This document shows, one piece after another, positions 12,601 through 24,600 of a stretch of 64,000 bases of DNA. This stretch comes from Helicoverpa zea. Lineage: Eukaryota > Arthropoda > Insecta > Lepidoptera > Noctuidae. Position numbers and translations under genes: made by a program. The stretch's first letter is position 1. The number at the start of each line of letters is the position of its first letter. Where the stretch lies: positions 8,540,098 through 8,604,097 of the forward strand of contig NC_061476.1 in assembly GCF_022581195.2 (NCBI RefSeq), written 5' to 3'. The notes under the pieces are model-generated. The model saw only the letters and a program-made list of their open reading frames with translations. It had not been told where the DNA came from and did not search any database.

Positions 12601-15600
12601 AGACCTGCCTCTTACAGCCTTTTTCTCGTCCCACTGCTGGGCGCAGGCCTTTTCGCACACGCAGAAGGATTGATTGCTCAATGCAGGTTGATGATTTCAG
12701 ACTTAATGGTTACCTCGAGATGTTTTCCTTCACCTATTTATCAGCCATTGGTGTCTAGGATGTAGTTAGAAAATACATAGGTTCAAACTTAGAAAGTTGC
12801 ATAGACTAGCCTAACCTGGAATCGAACCCGCACCCTCTTACTCGAGAGGTTGGTTCTTTACCTACTGCTTCTATGATAAAAGACTGCCAAACAAGGAAAA
12901 TAAATATGAAAAGATTAGCCACATTATGGGATATGGAATCATCAGATTACTACTACGATAGATCCGCAGCTGCTTAAAGTACTTTGATAGTTTTGGAGAT
13001 CACTGGAGAACCAGTAACAAGCGGCTACTTTTGCCAAAGTCAAATATTTAATTGATTACCATGTTTTTACAGGCTGAGAGACACAGTAGTTATACCAAGA
13101 GGGTTTTTGCGCATGAGAGGCGAATCTATTGCAACGAACAGTAGGTATATTTCCATTACCTCGATCAAAATTATTGTTTATAAAGGTATTTTAAATGCTT
13201 TTGTTTTATCAATAAACAGCAAATGCCACATTAGACAATTATAGCCCGGTCAAAATAGACATAAAAGTAGTGGTCAAATAACAAAAATTCCGGGAAAGCT
13301 GAATTTTGGTGGAGAGCTTGGGTTTATCATCTATATACATATAATAAATCTGTAAAAAAACTTAAAAAAAAACTTAAATCGAAGATCTGGAACACCTGAT
13401 GCAGAACTTCAAGAGCCCAGCCACACGATAGCATACATAGGAATACCGTTTTAGCAAAAGTTGTTCAATCTGATGAGCACTCTCTGTTGACTTACAAAAA
13501 TCGAAGATCTAAAACATCTGCAGTTGAACTCCAAGTGCCCACACAGTGAACTACACTTGAAATGACGTTTTAGCAAAAGTTGTTCGATCTGATGTATATT
13601 TTCTGTTGACTTATGAGAATCGAAGATCAGAAACAACTGATGTGGAAATGAAAGCTATCTCTAATTTCACTGTATAATGATATAATAAGCTGGAAGTACC
13701 TCCAAGCGGTGAAGGCGGTAATAGTTTAGGACAGACTTTCAATGGTGATGGTATATCATCGTCAATTTTACTCTTTTACTACAAAACTTTATAGAATGAA
13801 TGTTCGAGTTTTAATGCTATTTGAGTGATGTATTCTTTTCCATTTATCTTCGTGACAGGGTAGCCTACTCAGTACCGCGGGGGGCGAGGGGGCAGTCAGC
13901 TAGATTTTAATTGATCAGGTATCTTCTTCACAATAAAACTATTACCATGGTTAGAAAGAGGTCGAATCTCTTCCAATGTTCCTAGGGAGAGAATCATAAG
14001 ATCCCAAAGATATACCGAAGAGCGTTTGGAAGGACATCAGTCTGCAACATGCTCCGAGGAAATCTCATCGGATCGCGAAGCGCGCTTCCGTCATTGGCAT
14101 ATTTACGCATCTACATCCGTATCTCTAGAGAACTTCTCAAGTAAAGAATATGCTACTCATTGTCTCGCGAGTCGGAGACGTTCACTGATACAAATTATAT
14201 AAAATAAGCATGGTGAATCAAAGAAAGTAATAGTCCGCCTTTTAGATAACCCTAAAATAATGGACAAGTTCTTCTTTCTCCTGCCCTGTTCCCAAATATT
14301 ACTTGGGGTCGGCGCAATATGTCATTTTCTTCCATTTTCCCCTGTCACTCGTCATACTGACACTCACTCCCTTCCTATTCATATCATCTTTCAGGCAATC
14401 CATCCATCTTTTCTTAGGTCTTCCTCTTCCTCTCCATCCATCTACATTCATACTTAGCACACACTTTGTTGCATGCGTATCATCCCTCCTCATTACATGT
14501 CCATACCACGACAATCTTCTACTTCTCATCTTTTCTGTAACTGGCGCTACTTTCAGACTTCCTCTAATGTAATCATTCCTCACTTTATCCATTCTTGTAA
14601 CGCCACACATCCATCTCAGCATTCTCATTTCTGTTACATGCACTCTCTTCTCGTCCCTCTTTTTCAATGCCCAACACTCCGATCCATACAGGACGACAGG
14701 TCTAATGACGGATTTGTAAATTTTGCCCTTCAGTTTGAGGGGCATCCGCGGGTCACAAATAGCGCTAGTTACCTGTCGCCACTTCATCCATCCAGTATTG
14801 ATCCGATGCGTAACGTCCCTGTTCACCTCACCGTCACTTTGGACGAGTGAACCAAGGTACCGGAAGTCGGAGCAAACTGGTAGGGGCATGCCGGCTAGGG
14901 TTATGGTCATGGGTCCCGAAATACCGCCAAAATCACAATGAAGGTATTCGGTTTTACTCCTGCTCACCTTTAAACCCACTGTCTCCAGTCTCAGCCGCCA
15001 TGCCTCCAATCTACTCTGGACCTCTGGCCCACTCTCCCCCACCAGAACAATGTCATCGGCGAAAAGCATACACCAGGGTGCCTCCTCCCGTATATCTGCC
15101 GTAAGCGCGTCCATTACAAGCAGGAAGAGATACGGGCTGAGGGCCGACCCCTGATGTAAGCCAACACCTACACTGAAGCTGGCGGTAGTGCCCGCTGCGG
15201 ACCGGACTTCTGTACGGCATCTGCCGTACATCGCTCGGATCAACTGCACATACTTCCCTGGTATACCTTTCTCCTCAAGGGCCCACCACAAAACCTCACG
15301 AGGCACCCGGTCATATGCCTTCTCGAGGTCAACGAACACCATATGCAAGTTTTTGTGTGCACCCCTGTACTTTTCACACAATTGGCGAATACAGAATATA
15401 GCGTCCGTTGTACTCCGACCAGGCATAAAACCGAATTGATTTCGTGCGATATCACTCTCTTCTCTCAGCCTCCTTTCAATAACTTTCTCCCACACTTTCA
15501 TACTATGTGACATTAGCTTTATTCCTCTATAGTTGTTGCAATTCAACACATCACCCTTGTTCTTAAAAATGGGCACCAGGAAACTATTGCACCACTCGTC

Positions 15601-18600
15601 TGGTATAGTTTCCTCTTGCAACAACTTATTGAAGAATAAAGCCAGCCATTTCCATCCATCCATCTTTAATAATTTCCACACTTCCACTGGTATTCCATCT
15701 GGCCCTATCGCTTTTCCATTTTTCATTCCATTCACTGCTAATCTGACCTCATCCTCACATACATTTCTTACAAGGCCCTCGTTGACCGCTTTATGATGGA
15801 GCACACCGCTCCACTCATTTTCTTCATTCATCAGTCTTTCAAAATATTCCTTCCACCTACCTTTAATCTCCACATCATTCGAAAGGACCGTTCCGTCTCC
15901 ATTCTTTACACACCTTATCTGGCATACATCTCTTGTCATTTTCTCCCTAGATTTAACCAATCGGTAAAAGTCATTTTGACCATAATGGACAAGTATTTTT
16001 TCTTTTCTTTCACAAACAAAGAACAACGAAGATAATGTGAACTTGAATTTTGTGTTAAGTCACTTCTTAGTACAAATTTTACATAGACATGACATCACGA
16101 GCCCCCACTCTCCGACTTTGTTGCGTTAAATCTCATTGTTATTATTGTTATTACCTTAAGAGCCTTTTCCCCAACTATGTTAAGGTCGGCTTCGATGCAA
16201 CTGAGTAGAGTACCAGTGTTTTACAAGAAACGACTGCCTATCTGACCTCCACAACCCGGTTACCCGCTCAACCCAATACCTCTTGGTAAAACTGGTCACA
16301 CTTACAGCTGGCTTCTGACTGCCCATAACGACTGCCAAGGATGTTCATTGACAGCCGGGACACACTAGAAATGCCGTTCCTCCAAAAACCGGTCATTGGT
16401 GTCCAAAATATTCTTAGAAAGTACATACGAACTAACAAAAGTTGCATTGGCAAGTACTTGTCAGACCTGGAATCGCAGTCACACACTCATACTTGAGAGA
16501 TTGGTTCTCTAACCACTAGGTCACCACTACTTTGTTATTTAAGGGTCTGTTCAGAAAAACCACTTAAATGCGGACTAATTAGAATCACTACTTTTATCCC
16601 TATGGTCACGCCTATTGCGCTTTAGTTCTTAGCGTTTTGTTTAGTCTGCTGTGCTTTTGCCGTTGACGTACAAAAGTTAAATATATGGGACGTTTCGAAT
16701 GATTTTGCGTATTCCGTTGTTTTCCCGTCAACGGGCCCTTTAAATTCAACATCAGACGATTCAGATCTATAATTTTGCTGACCCCGTAGTCGCTGGCATA
16801 AGGGACAGGATCCGCGTACGAAGTCGCGGGCAGAAGCTAGTTATAAATAAAATTAAACGTCCCCATCGATCCCATGTGTGCGTCAAAAGTTATTCGAGGT
16901 TAAATGTCAAAATTTTAGGTTTTCTGATATTTTTTCGAAAATGGTAAGTTTTATCAAAAAAGAACATCAGATCAAAGTTGTAGATCTTAAAATTTTCTAC
17001 AAGAATGGCATCAACAGTTTTCTCCTAAATGTTACCATTCCTGAGATATCGCGATTCGAAGAGTCACACTACACATGATATGCTCATATAAGCAACGTAT
17101 ATACGAGGACTTTGAGTGTCAGACTCTTACTGACTAAAAACCGTCGTGTTCCGTCGTAAGCCTTTTATGTACCAGGGCCGCGGTAACTCTTTCGAACAAT
17201 CCCGCAGCCTCGGCAGGCCTTGGCCCTGCTGGGCCCCGCTGGGGTTGCTGACATCTCTTTGAGGAGCGCGTGGAACAACGCGCCACCCGAACTCACCGCC
17301 CACAGACCTACGCCTACGGTGGCTGGGAGTCGTCTCGCGACCTACCTGGTGTCTACCTGGTACAGCGCGGCGGCCGGGATGAGAGGTGCGAACTCTTTGT
17401 CGTTCCGCCTCCTCCTTCTCGAGCATGACTGCTTCGCAGAAGGAGGCGATAGCATCCCATTCCCTCTCGCCCCGGACCATGGCCTGAACCAGGGCCGGAC
17501 GAGAGAGGTCGCCACCGCCTAAAGCCTCGACGAGGACCCGACGGTGCTCTTCCCACACAGGGCACACCTGGACTGTGTGGTCCACCGTGCCCTTGAGGCT
17601 GTCCGCACAGTGGTGACACCCAGGCGCCTCCTCACGACCGATTCGACACAGGTACCTCCCTACACAAACGTATCCGGTGAGCCGCCATGACTCCTCCCGA
17701 GCCACTCCTCAAAGAGGAGACTTACCGCCACTATGGTGGCGTGCCCTAATTTACAACATCATGTGTAAAACAGAGATTAAGTTAGGAGTTAGGAGTTTAC
17801 AGTTTAACTTTCAGTTGCATTGTATTATTTTGTCAGCTTACTATTGTTATGTAATAGACTGTTTGTGAAAATATTACTATTTGAAAGAGTGTTTCTTGCC
17901 AGCTCTTCTCCATGAGAACAACTTTTTGGAACCGTGCAAATAGTGTGACGTTTCATAGGAGCCTGCAAAGGCCTTTTTGAAATAAAAAGATTTTGATTTT
18001 GATTTGGAATTTCAACTCTAGCCTCAGTGACAAACCACGTGAAAACCCGCCATGACCCAAGATAATATCGAGACTATTCGGCAGTTAATTCTCGCAGACC
18101 AACATGTAACATACCGTGACATAGATCCGTGGGCATAACGAGTTTTTTACATTCCCCAAAATTAAGCAAAGTTTTCGTGGTCAACGTTTCAGCACACCTG
18201 AAAAAGCTGTTGACTCATAGAAATCGGCCATTTTAACCACCCCCACTTAAGAATGGAATAAATGTTTCAAGAACTGGTTTTAATGCATGCTAAAGTGCAT
18301 GAAATATCGCGGATAATTCTTTGAAAACAATAAATGGTATAATTAACCTATTAAGATTGCCTATACTTAAGGCTCGAGCAGACCGGATGCGTATGCGTAG
18401 ACGTAAGCGTAGTCTACGCGCACGTTTACGCTTACGTCTACGCATACGCATCCGGTCTGCTCGAGCCTTAATTCAAACGACACCACTTAAAAGGCAGCTC
18501 TCGTATATACGTGGCTTATATGTGCATATCATGTATAGTGTGACTCTTTGAATCGCGATATCTCAGGAATGGTATCATTTAGGAGAAAACTGTTGATGCC

Positions 18601-21600
18601 ATTTTTGTAGAAAATTGTAAGATCTACAACTTTGATCTGATGTTCTTTTTAACCTCGAATAACTTTTGACGCACACATGGGATCGATGGGGACTTTTAAT
18701 ATTTTATCCTACTAATATTATAAACGTGAAAGTTTGTATGTATGGATGTATGGATGTTTGTTACTCTTTCACGCAAAAACTACTGAATGGATTTTAATGA
18801 AACTTTACAATAATATAGCTTATACATCAGAATAACACATAGGCTACAATTTGTAAACATATTGTTCGAAATACTAAACCTGCGCAGACGAAGTCGCGGG
18901 CACCAGCTAGTTTATAATAATAAACCCAAGCTCTCCACCAAAATTCAGCTTTCCGGGAATTTTTGTTATTTCAAACTAGCTTCTGCCCGCGACTTCGTAC
19001 GCGGATCCTGTCCCTTATGCCAGCGACTACGGGGTCAGCAAAATCAAAGATCCCCCTTCAAAGACCGTTGACGGGAAAACAACGGAATACGCATAACCAT
19101 TAGCAACGTTCCATATATTTAATTTTTGTACGTCAACGACAAAAGCATAGAAGACTAAACTAAACGCTGAGAACTGAAGCGCAATAGGTATGAACCATAG
19201 GGATAAAAGTAGTGATTCTAATTAGTCCGCATTTAAGCTGTGTGTGGCAAAAATATTGCACGTATTATTACGTAAAAAAAACAAAGTCGTGGTGACCAAG
19301 TGGAAGTAGTGGTTGTTTAGTGGGTAGAGAACCAATCTCTCCAGTGTCAGCGTGTGACTTTGATTCCAGGTCTGGCAAGCCAATGCAACTTTTTTAAGTT
19401 CGTATGTACTTTCTATGTATATTTCGGATACCAATGACGGTTATTTGGAGGGGACGTTAAACTGTAGGTTCCGGCTGTCATTGAACATTCTTGGCAGTTA
19501 TGGGTAGTCGGAAGCCAGTAAGTCTGACCAGTTTTACCAAGGGGTGTTGGGTTGCGCGGGTAACCGAGTTGTGGAGGTCAGATAGGCAGTCGCTCCTTGA
19601 AAACACTGGTACTCAGTTGCATCGTGACTGGACGCCGACCCTAACATAATTGGGACAAAAGCTCTTGAGATAATAACGACAATAATAATGGGATATAAGC
19701 TCCGCAGGACATCTGAGGCTGATGACGGGGAGTATCGACCCCGCGGGGCTATATATACCGAGTGCTCCAGGGAGAGTATACTGTCCCCCGTCTCCGGCCG
19801 GCCGGAGTGAACCATGACGGGGGTAGGGCTCACGCCTCTGCCTTGCCTTCATTGGCCGTCCAGAGTGGAGTCGCTAGAGCAGGGTTAGTAGCCCTTCTCG
19901 GAGGGCAGGTGCCTCGTGGTAAGTGGCGACTGGGCCGGTGGTGCTGGACCCACAGGGAGCGCGTGATCTGCGTTTAAAGTCCGTCGAGGTATCCTCGCTC
20001 TTCAGCCGCTCTGACTCCGACTGATTTCCGGCGGGCCAGTAAGTGAGGTGGCGAGTCTCCACCTGCCATTTTTACATGTATCTAATACATTGTCACCGGG
20101 AGATGTCATAGTTCCCTATGTCCTAATCCACTAACATCCCATCACAATAGCCCAAGTAGTTTTCCTCCATAGTTAACAATAGTTTAGCACAGAACCGGGG
20201 ATTATCTTTTTTTTTTAACGACGTCCACCGGGGATTGTCCTTGGGTTCATTTCTATAGTGTATAAAGGGATAATCATCGGTTTTGTGTACCATTTCATTA
20301 AAGTTGTCTCAAAAGGGCTTCAGCATGTTGGCTTCGGCCCCACGTTTCCCCCCCAAAAATTCGGGACGCTGTAGTCCCGAGGTCTGGAAGAGACATACAA
20401 AATAATAATGACATATAACGCAACAAAGTCGGAGAGTGGATGCTCGTGACGCCACGTCTAGGTATGTAAAATTTGTACTAAGCAGTGACTTAACACAAAA
20501 TTCAAGCGTGTTATATCTTCGTTATTATTTGTTTGTGAGAGAGAGAAAAAAAAATACGCGTCCATTATTTTAGGGTTATCTAAAAGACGGACTAATCACT
20601 TTTTTGATTCACCATACCTATTTTGTAACATTCATTTCTATACATTTCAAGTGTAGTAGGGCTCTTGAAGTTCTACATCAGGTGTTCCAGATCTTCGATT
20701 TTTATACGTCAATAGAGTGTGCTTATCAGATTGAACGCTTTTTGCTAAAACGTCATACCATTATATGCTATTGTCTACCTGGGCTCCTAGAGTTCCACAT
20801 CAGGTGTTTTAGATCTTCAATTTTTATAAGTCATTAGAGAGTGCTAATCAGATTGAACAATTTTTGCAAAGACGTCATACCTTTATATGCTACAGTCTAC
20901 CTGGGCTCCTGGAGTTCCACATCAGGTGTTTTAGATCTACAATTCTTATAATTCAATAGAAAGTGCTTATCAGATTGAACAACTTTTGCTCAAACGTCGT
21001 ATCTTTATATGGTACAGAGTAGCTGGGCTCTTGGGGTTACACATAAGGTGTTCCAGATCTTCAAATTTATTATCTCAGCAGAAAATGCTCATCACGTGGA
21101 ACAATTTTTGCCATGGCACCATTTTTGTATCTCTTATCGTTTTGTTGGTCTGTTGCAGTTCTGCATCAGGACTTCAAGTTTCGAAGATAAATTATAGCCT
21201 ATATGTTGCCCAGACTTTATACCGATACAACAAAGAAAAAAACATTGAAATCCGTCCAGTAGTTCCGAAGATTAGCGTGTACAAACAAACAGACATACAG
21301 ACATACAGACATACAGACAGATTTTTTTGGATTTGTGCTCCATTACTGTTTCTAAACCCCACCCAATTATTATTTTTTTAATATATTCAATGTACAGACA
21401 CAGTTTTTTTACAGATTTATTATATGTATAGATGTCTATTTTGACCGGGCTAATTAGTTCCAGAAATGAATCATGAAAGTCAAATGTGGCTTCAGCAGTT
21501 GGAATTGTTTTTGACAGTGTCAAATGTATGAGAAATTGACAATCCCCTGGCAGATTAATCTAACTAATATTATAAATGTGAAAGTAACTCTGTCTGTCTA

Positions 21601-24600
21601 TCTGTCTGTCTGTCTTTTCTTCACGCCTAAACTACAGAACCGATTTGTGTGAAATTTGGTACAGACATAGTTTGGAACTTGAGAAAGGACATAGGATAGT
21701 TTTTATTTAAAAAAAAAAATAAAAAAAAAAAATAAAAAATAAAATTTATTCCGGACATATAGCGCCATCTATTGGTCAAACCAAAAATATGCCGGAAGTC
21801 ACTATATCATGCGAACGAAGTCGCGGGCAAAAGCTAGTCTTAGTATAAAAGATGGTCTTATACTGGAACGTAGACTGAGTTCAAACTCACTAGTTCAATT
21901 AATTCGCTGACAGAAAACTAAAATGCACTACCCGTCTCCAAGATCGATAGTTAAAATATAAGATAAATTATTAAGGGTTTTTCTGTTTTGAAAAGACTGT
22001 CTATGGAGTTTCTTGCCGGTTCTTAACCATGAGACCGACTATTTGTAACCGAACAACTGGCTTGCCATTTCGAAAGAACTCTTGTAAACCAATTCGAAAA
22101 AAAAATACTTTGACTTTTCCAGAATGTTTTGATTATTTCCAAACTCTGCCGTACCGTTGCCGAAATGGCGGCAATGTACAGTTGATAAAATACTGGAAGG
22201 AGGACAAGCAATGTCACAAGTATCAAGAAAGCGTGGTCCTTGCGGTGGGAGGGAGGGAAGCGGAGAGGTGGGAGTTCCCACATATGGTACGTCTTTCGGC
22301 AACTGTAGTATTAGAATAACTAGGTGAGATGATTTGAGGCGGACCTACTCGACATCAACTACTACTATATAAAAGGTGCGCTCCGAGGAATATTAAATAG
22401 CGCTGTTGTCTGTAATTATGACTAGGTGACTGCTGACTGGCAACCTGTCTAAATGAATGTAGATAAGTACCTAGCCACTTTTTTCAAACGGATGGGCTGC
22501 CTATCTGACTTCCTCAACCAGAGAAAAGACTGGTGATCATAATATTGCAAATAAATAAGAGTTAGATTTGAGTACCTAACTGTCATAGTTGTAACTCACG
22601 GATACACTTCATTACAATCAAATTGCATTGATAATTATTTATTTTCAGGCTTTAATTGGTTACGGGGATGACGTGGAGACAGCGGAGTGGTTGTGTGGAG
22701 GCTCGATCATTAGTGAAAGATTTATACTTACTGCAGCTCATTGTACTTCTACAGGACCACTGTAAGTCTCCTACAAATGAAATATCCAGTAGAACATACT
22801 TTAGGCAAATCGTCATCTCCCGAGCCTTTTCCCAACTATGTTGGGTTGGCTTCCAGACAGGATGCAGCTGAGTACCAGTATTTTACAAGGAGCGAATGCT
22901 TCTCTGATCTCCTCAACTCAGTTACTCGGGCAACCCAATAAGTACCCCTATGTAAGACTGCCTAGATTTGCCTTAGGCTAATGCTCAGAGACAATTAATT
23001 TTATTACTACACTTGATAATTCAATTTCAGAGGTAACATATCATTTGCGGCACTTGGACTCCTGAGAAGAACCGATCCCAAAGAGTATTGGAAAGTTTAT
23101 AAAATCAAGAGGATCGTGATTCATCCAGAGTATAAAGCACCTTCCAAGTACCACGATATAGCTCTTTTGGAGACAGAAAATGAGTAAGTTTAACAAATGT
23201 ATTTTTGATTCAGTCCACCAGAACTTCGGTCGGTCTTCACCTGAAATTATAGAAAAACTAATTCGTATCTACAAACAAATATTATTTTTTGTACATCCAA
23301 AAGCATTCGATACTGTTGACAATAATAATATATTGATGTATATTCTAATTTATATAGTAGACATTGATTGAACGCCGACTCTCGGAAACCATATAGGCAA
23401 TGTGACGACCAACAACTGTTTTGTATCATCACTAAAAAAATTGCAAACTTTCTCTAGGTGAAGGAAGTGCCACAAGGTTACATACTGGGCCCTATTCGTT
23501 TTACCTCTGTCGCTTGCTCATGTTTTAAAATACTGATCTGTATAAAAGATGTGTCTGCTAATATTCGAATATATAATATATAAGAAAATATAATATAATA
23601 CTAGATTTCGCCTGCGAGTTTGTCTGTGTTTCTATGGAAACTGAGAACCGCACCCGGATAAAAAGCCTTATCTGCATGCCTAAGTCCATCTCACTCAGTC
23701 ATTTATTATTCCAAAACAAATGAATTCAAATTCGCAGTTAATTAAGGGTAATAAAGTAAGGATTGATTTTAGGATTAACTTTGGCCACGATCTACTCCCC
23801 GCGTGTTTGAGAATTGATGATGAAGAGACGTCTACTGGAGAAGCCGCTGGATGGGGTCGCCTGGGCTACAGGCAGGCTCTGGCTGATACTTTACAAGTTG
23901 TAAGCAGTTTAATATCAGTTTAGTTTGCTTATCTCATTAAGTAATTGTGGTGTTACAGAACATCAAAAGTTACTTATAATTGGGTGCTAATTAAACAGGC
24001 TTCTTTTTAATATCATTATTCACCGCCAAAAATGTATGTTGCCTTCTAAGTTACTAAGTCAGCCACAATTAATAAAGCGTCGAGCATCTTAATAATACTA
24101 TCTTAGCCACGAGTTATCTTCCACTCTAAATACAACTCAGCGTGATGGTTATTTTTTTTGCATCTAAATTTGTAGCATGCATTCTAACAGTAAACTTCTT
24201 AAATACTATTAGATGACATCAGAATATATTTATTAAGCTTCTAATTTTTTAACTCGTACTGAGTTTTTTGTTTAAAATATAACACATCCCATATTAATTG
24301 ACCCAGCATGGAAGTAAGCATGCAACCTGCAGCAAGCATGGCTTCTGTCACGGCTCCGGCGCTGCGGGGCTCCGGTGGTCCCATACGAGCTTATCGTCGC
24401 AGATGGTTTTCACGCTCACCGCCGCAGCTTCGGCTTGCTGGTCGGCTCAGCCGGCCAGCCTCAGCCTCGTCGGCGAGCGTTAAAACTACCTGCGCCTCAG
24501 CTCGCAGGCCGCCTCGCCCCTCCGCGCCTACGCGGTTTTGAATTGCACTCTAGGGGTAGGGCAGACAAGACTACGTGGAGTCGGTTTTGCAGCCATTCGT

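Larger units (their letters stand above)
13252..21452. mobile_element. 8.2-kb composite inverted-repeat element in intron 4
   Basis: The block starts TAGCCCGGTCAAAATAGAC and ends with the exact complement, flanked by ATTA (13248-13251 and 21453-21456). Protease copy 2 has the empty site (GACAATTAGTTCC, ATTA at 34054-34057). The two halves are imperfect inverted copies. From the ends inward each has 120-bp tandem repeats, a unique core, and a tRNA-type SINE; a Helitron scrap and a block at 16860-17100 (inverted at 18500-18700) follow. The centre carries retroelement tails and a 97-bp hairpin. Later insertions (RTE, R1 tail, Helitron, another non-LTR tail) sit inside. I see no transposase. It could be a foldback element or two elements captured head to head. 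Confidence 0.8.

Noticed and set aside
15793..16035. Plus-strand frames across the RTE element
   Set aside because: They are antisense to the reverse transcriptase and do not look like any protein.
18321..18551. Arg-rich small protein
   Set aside because: It is the translation of the 97-bp perfect hairpin and its flanks, not a gene.
22029..22319. Single-exon 96-residue protein
   Set aside because: It is exon 5 of the protease extended into the Jockey tail and the next intron.
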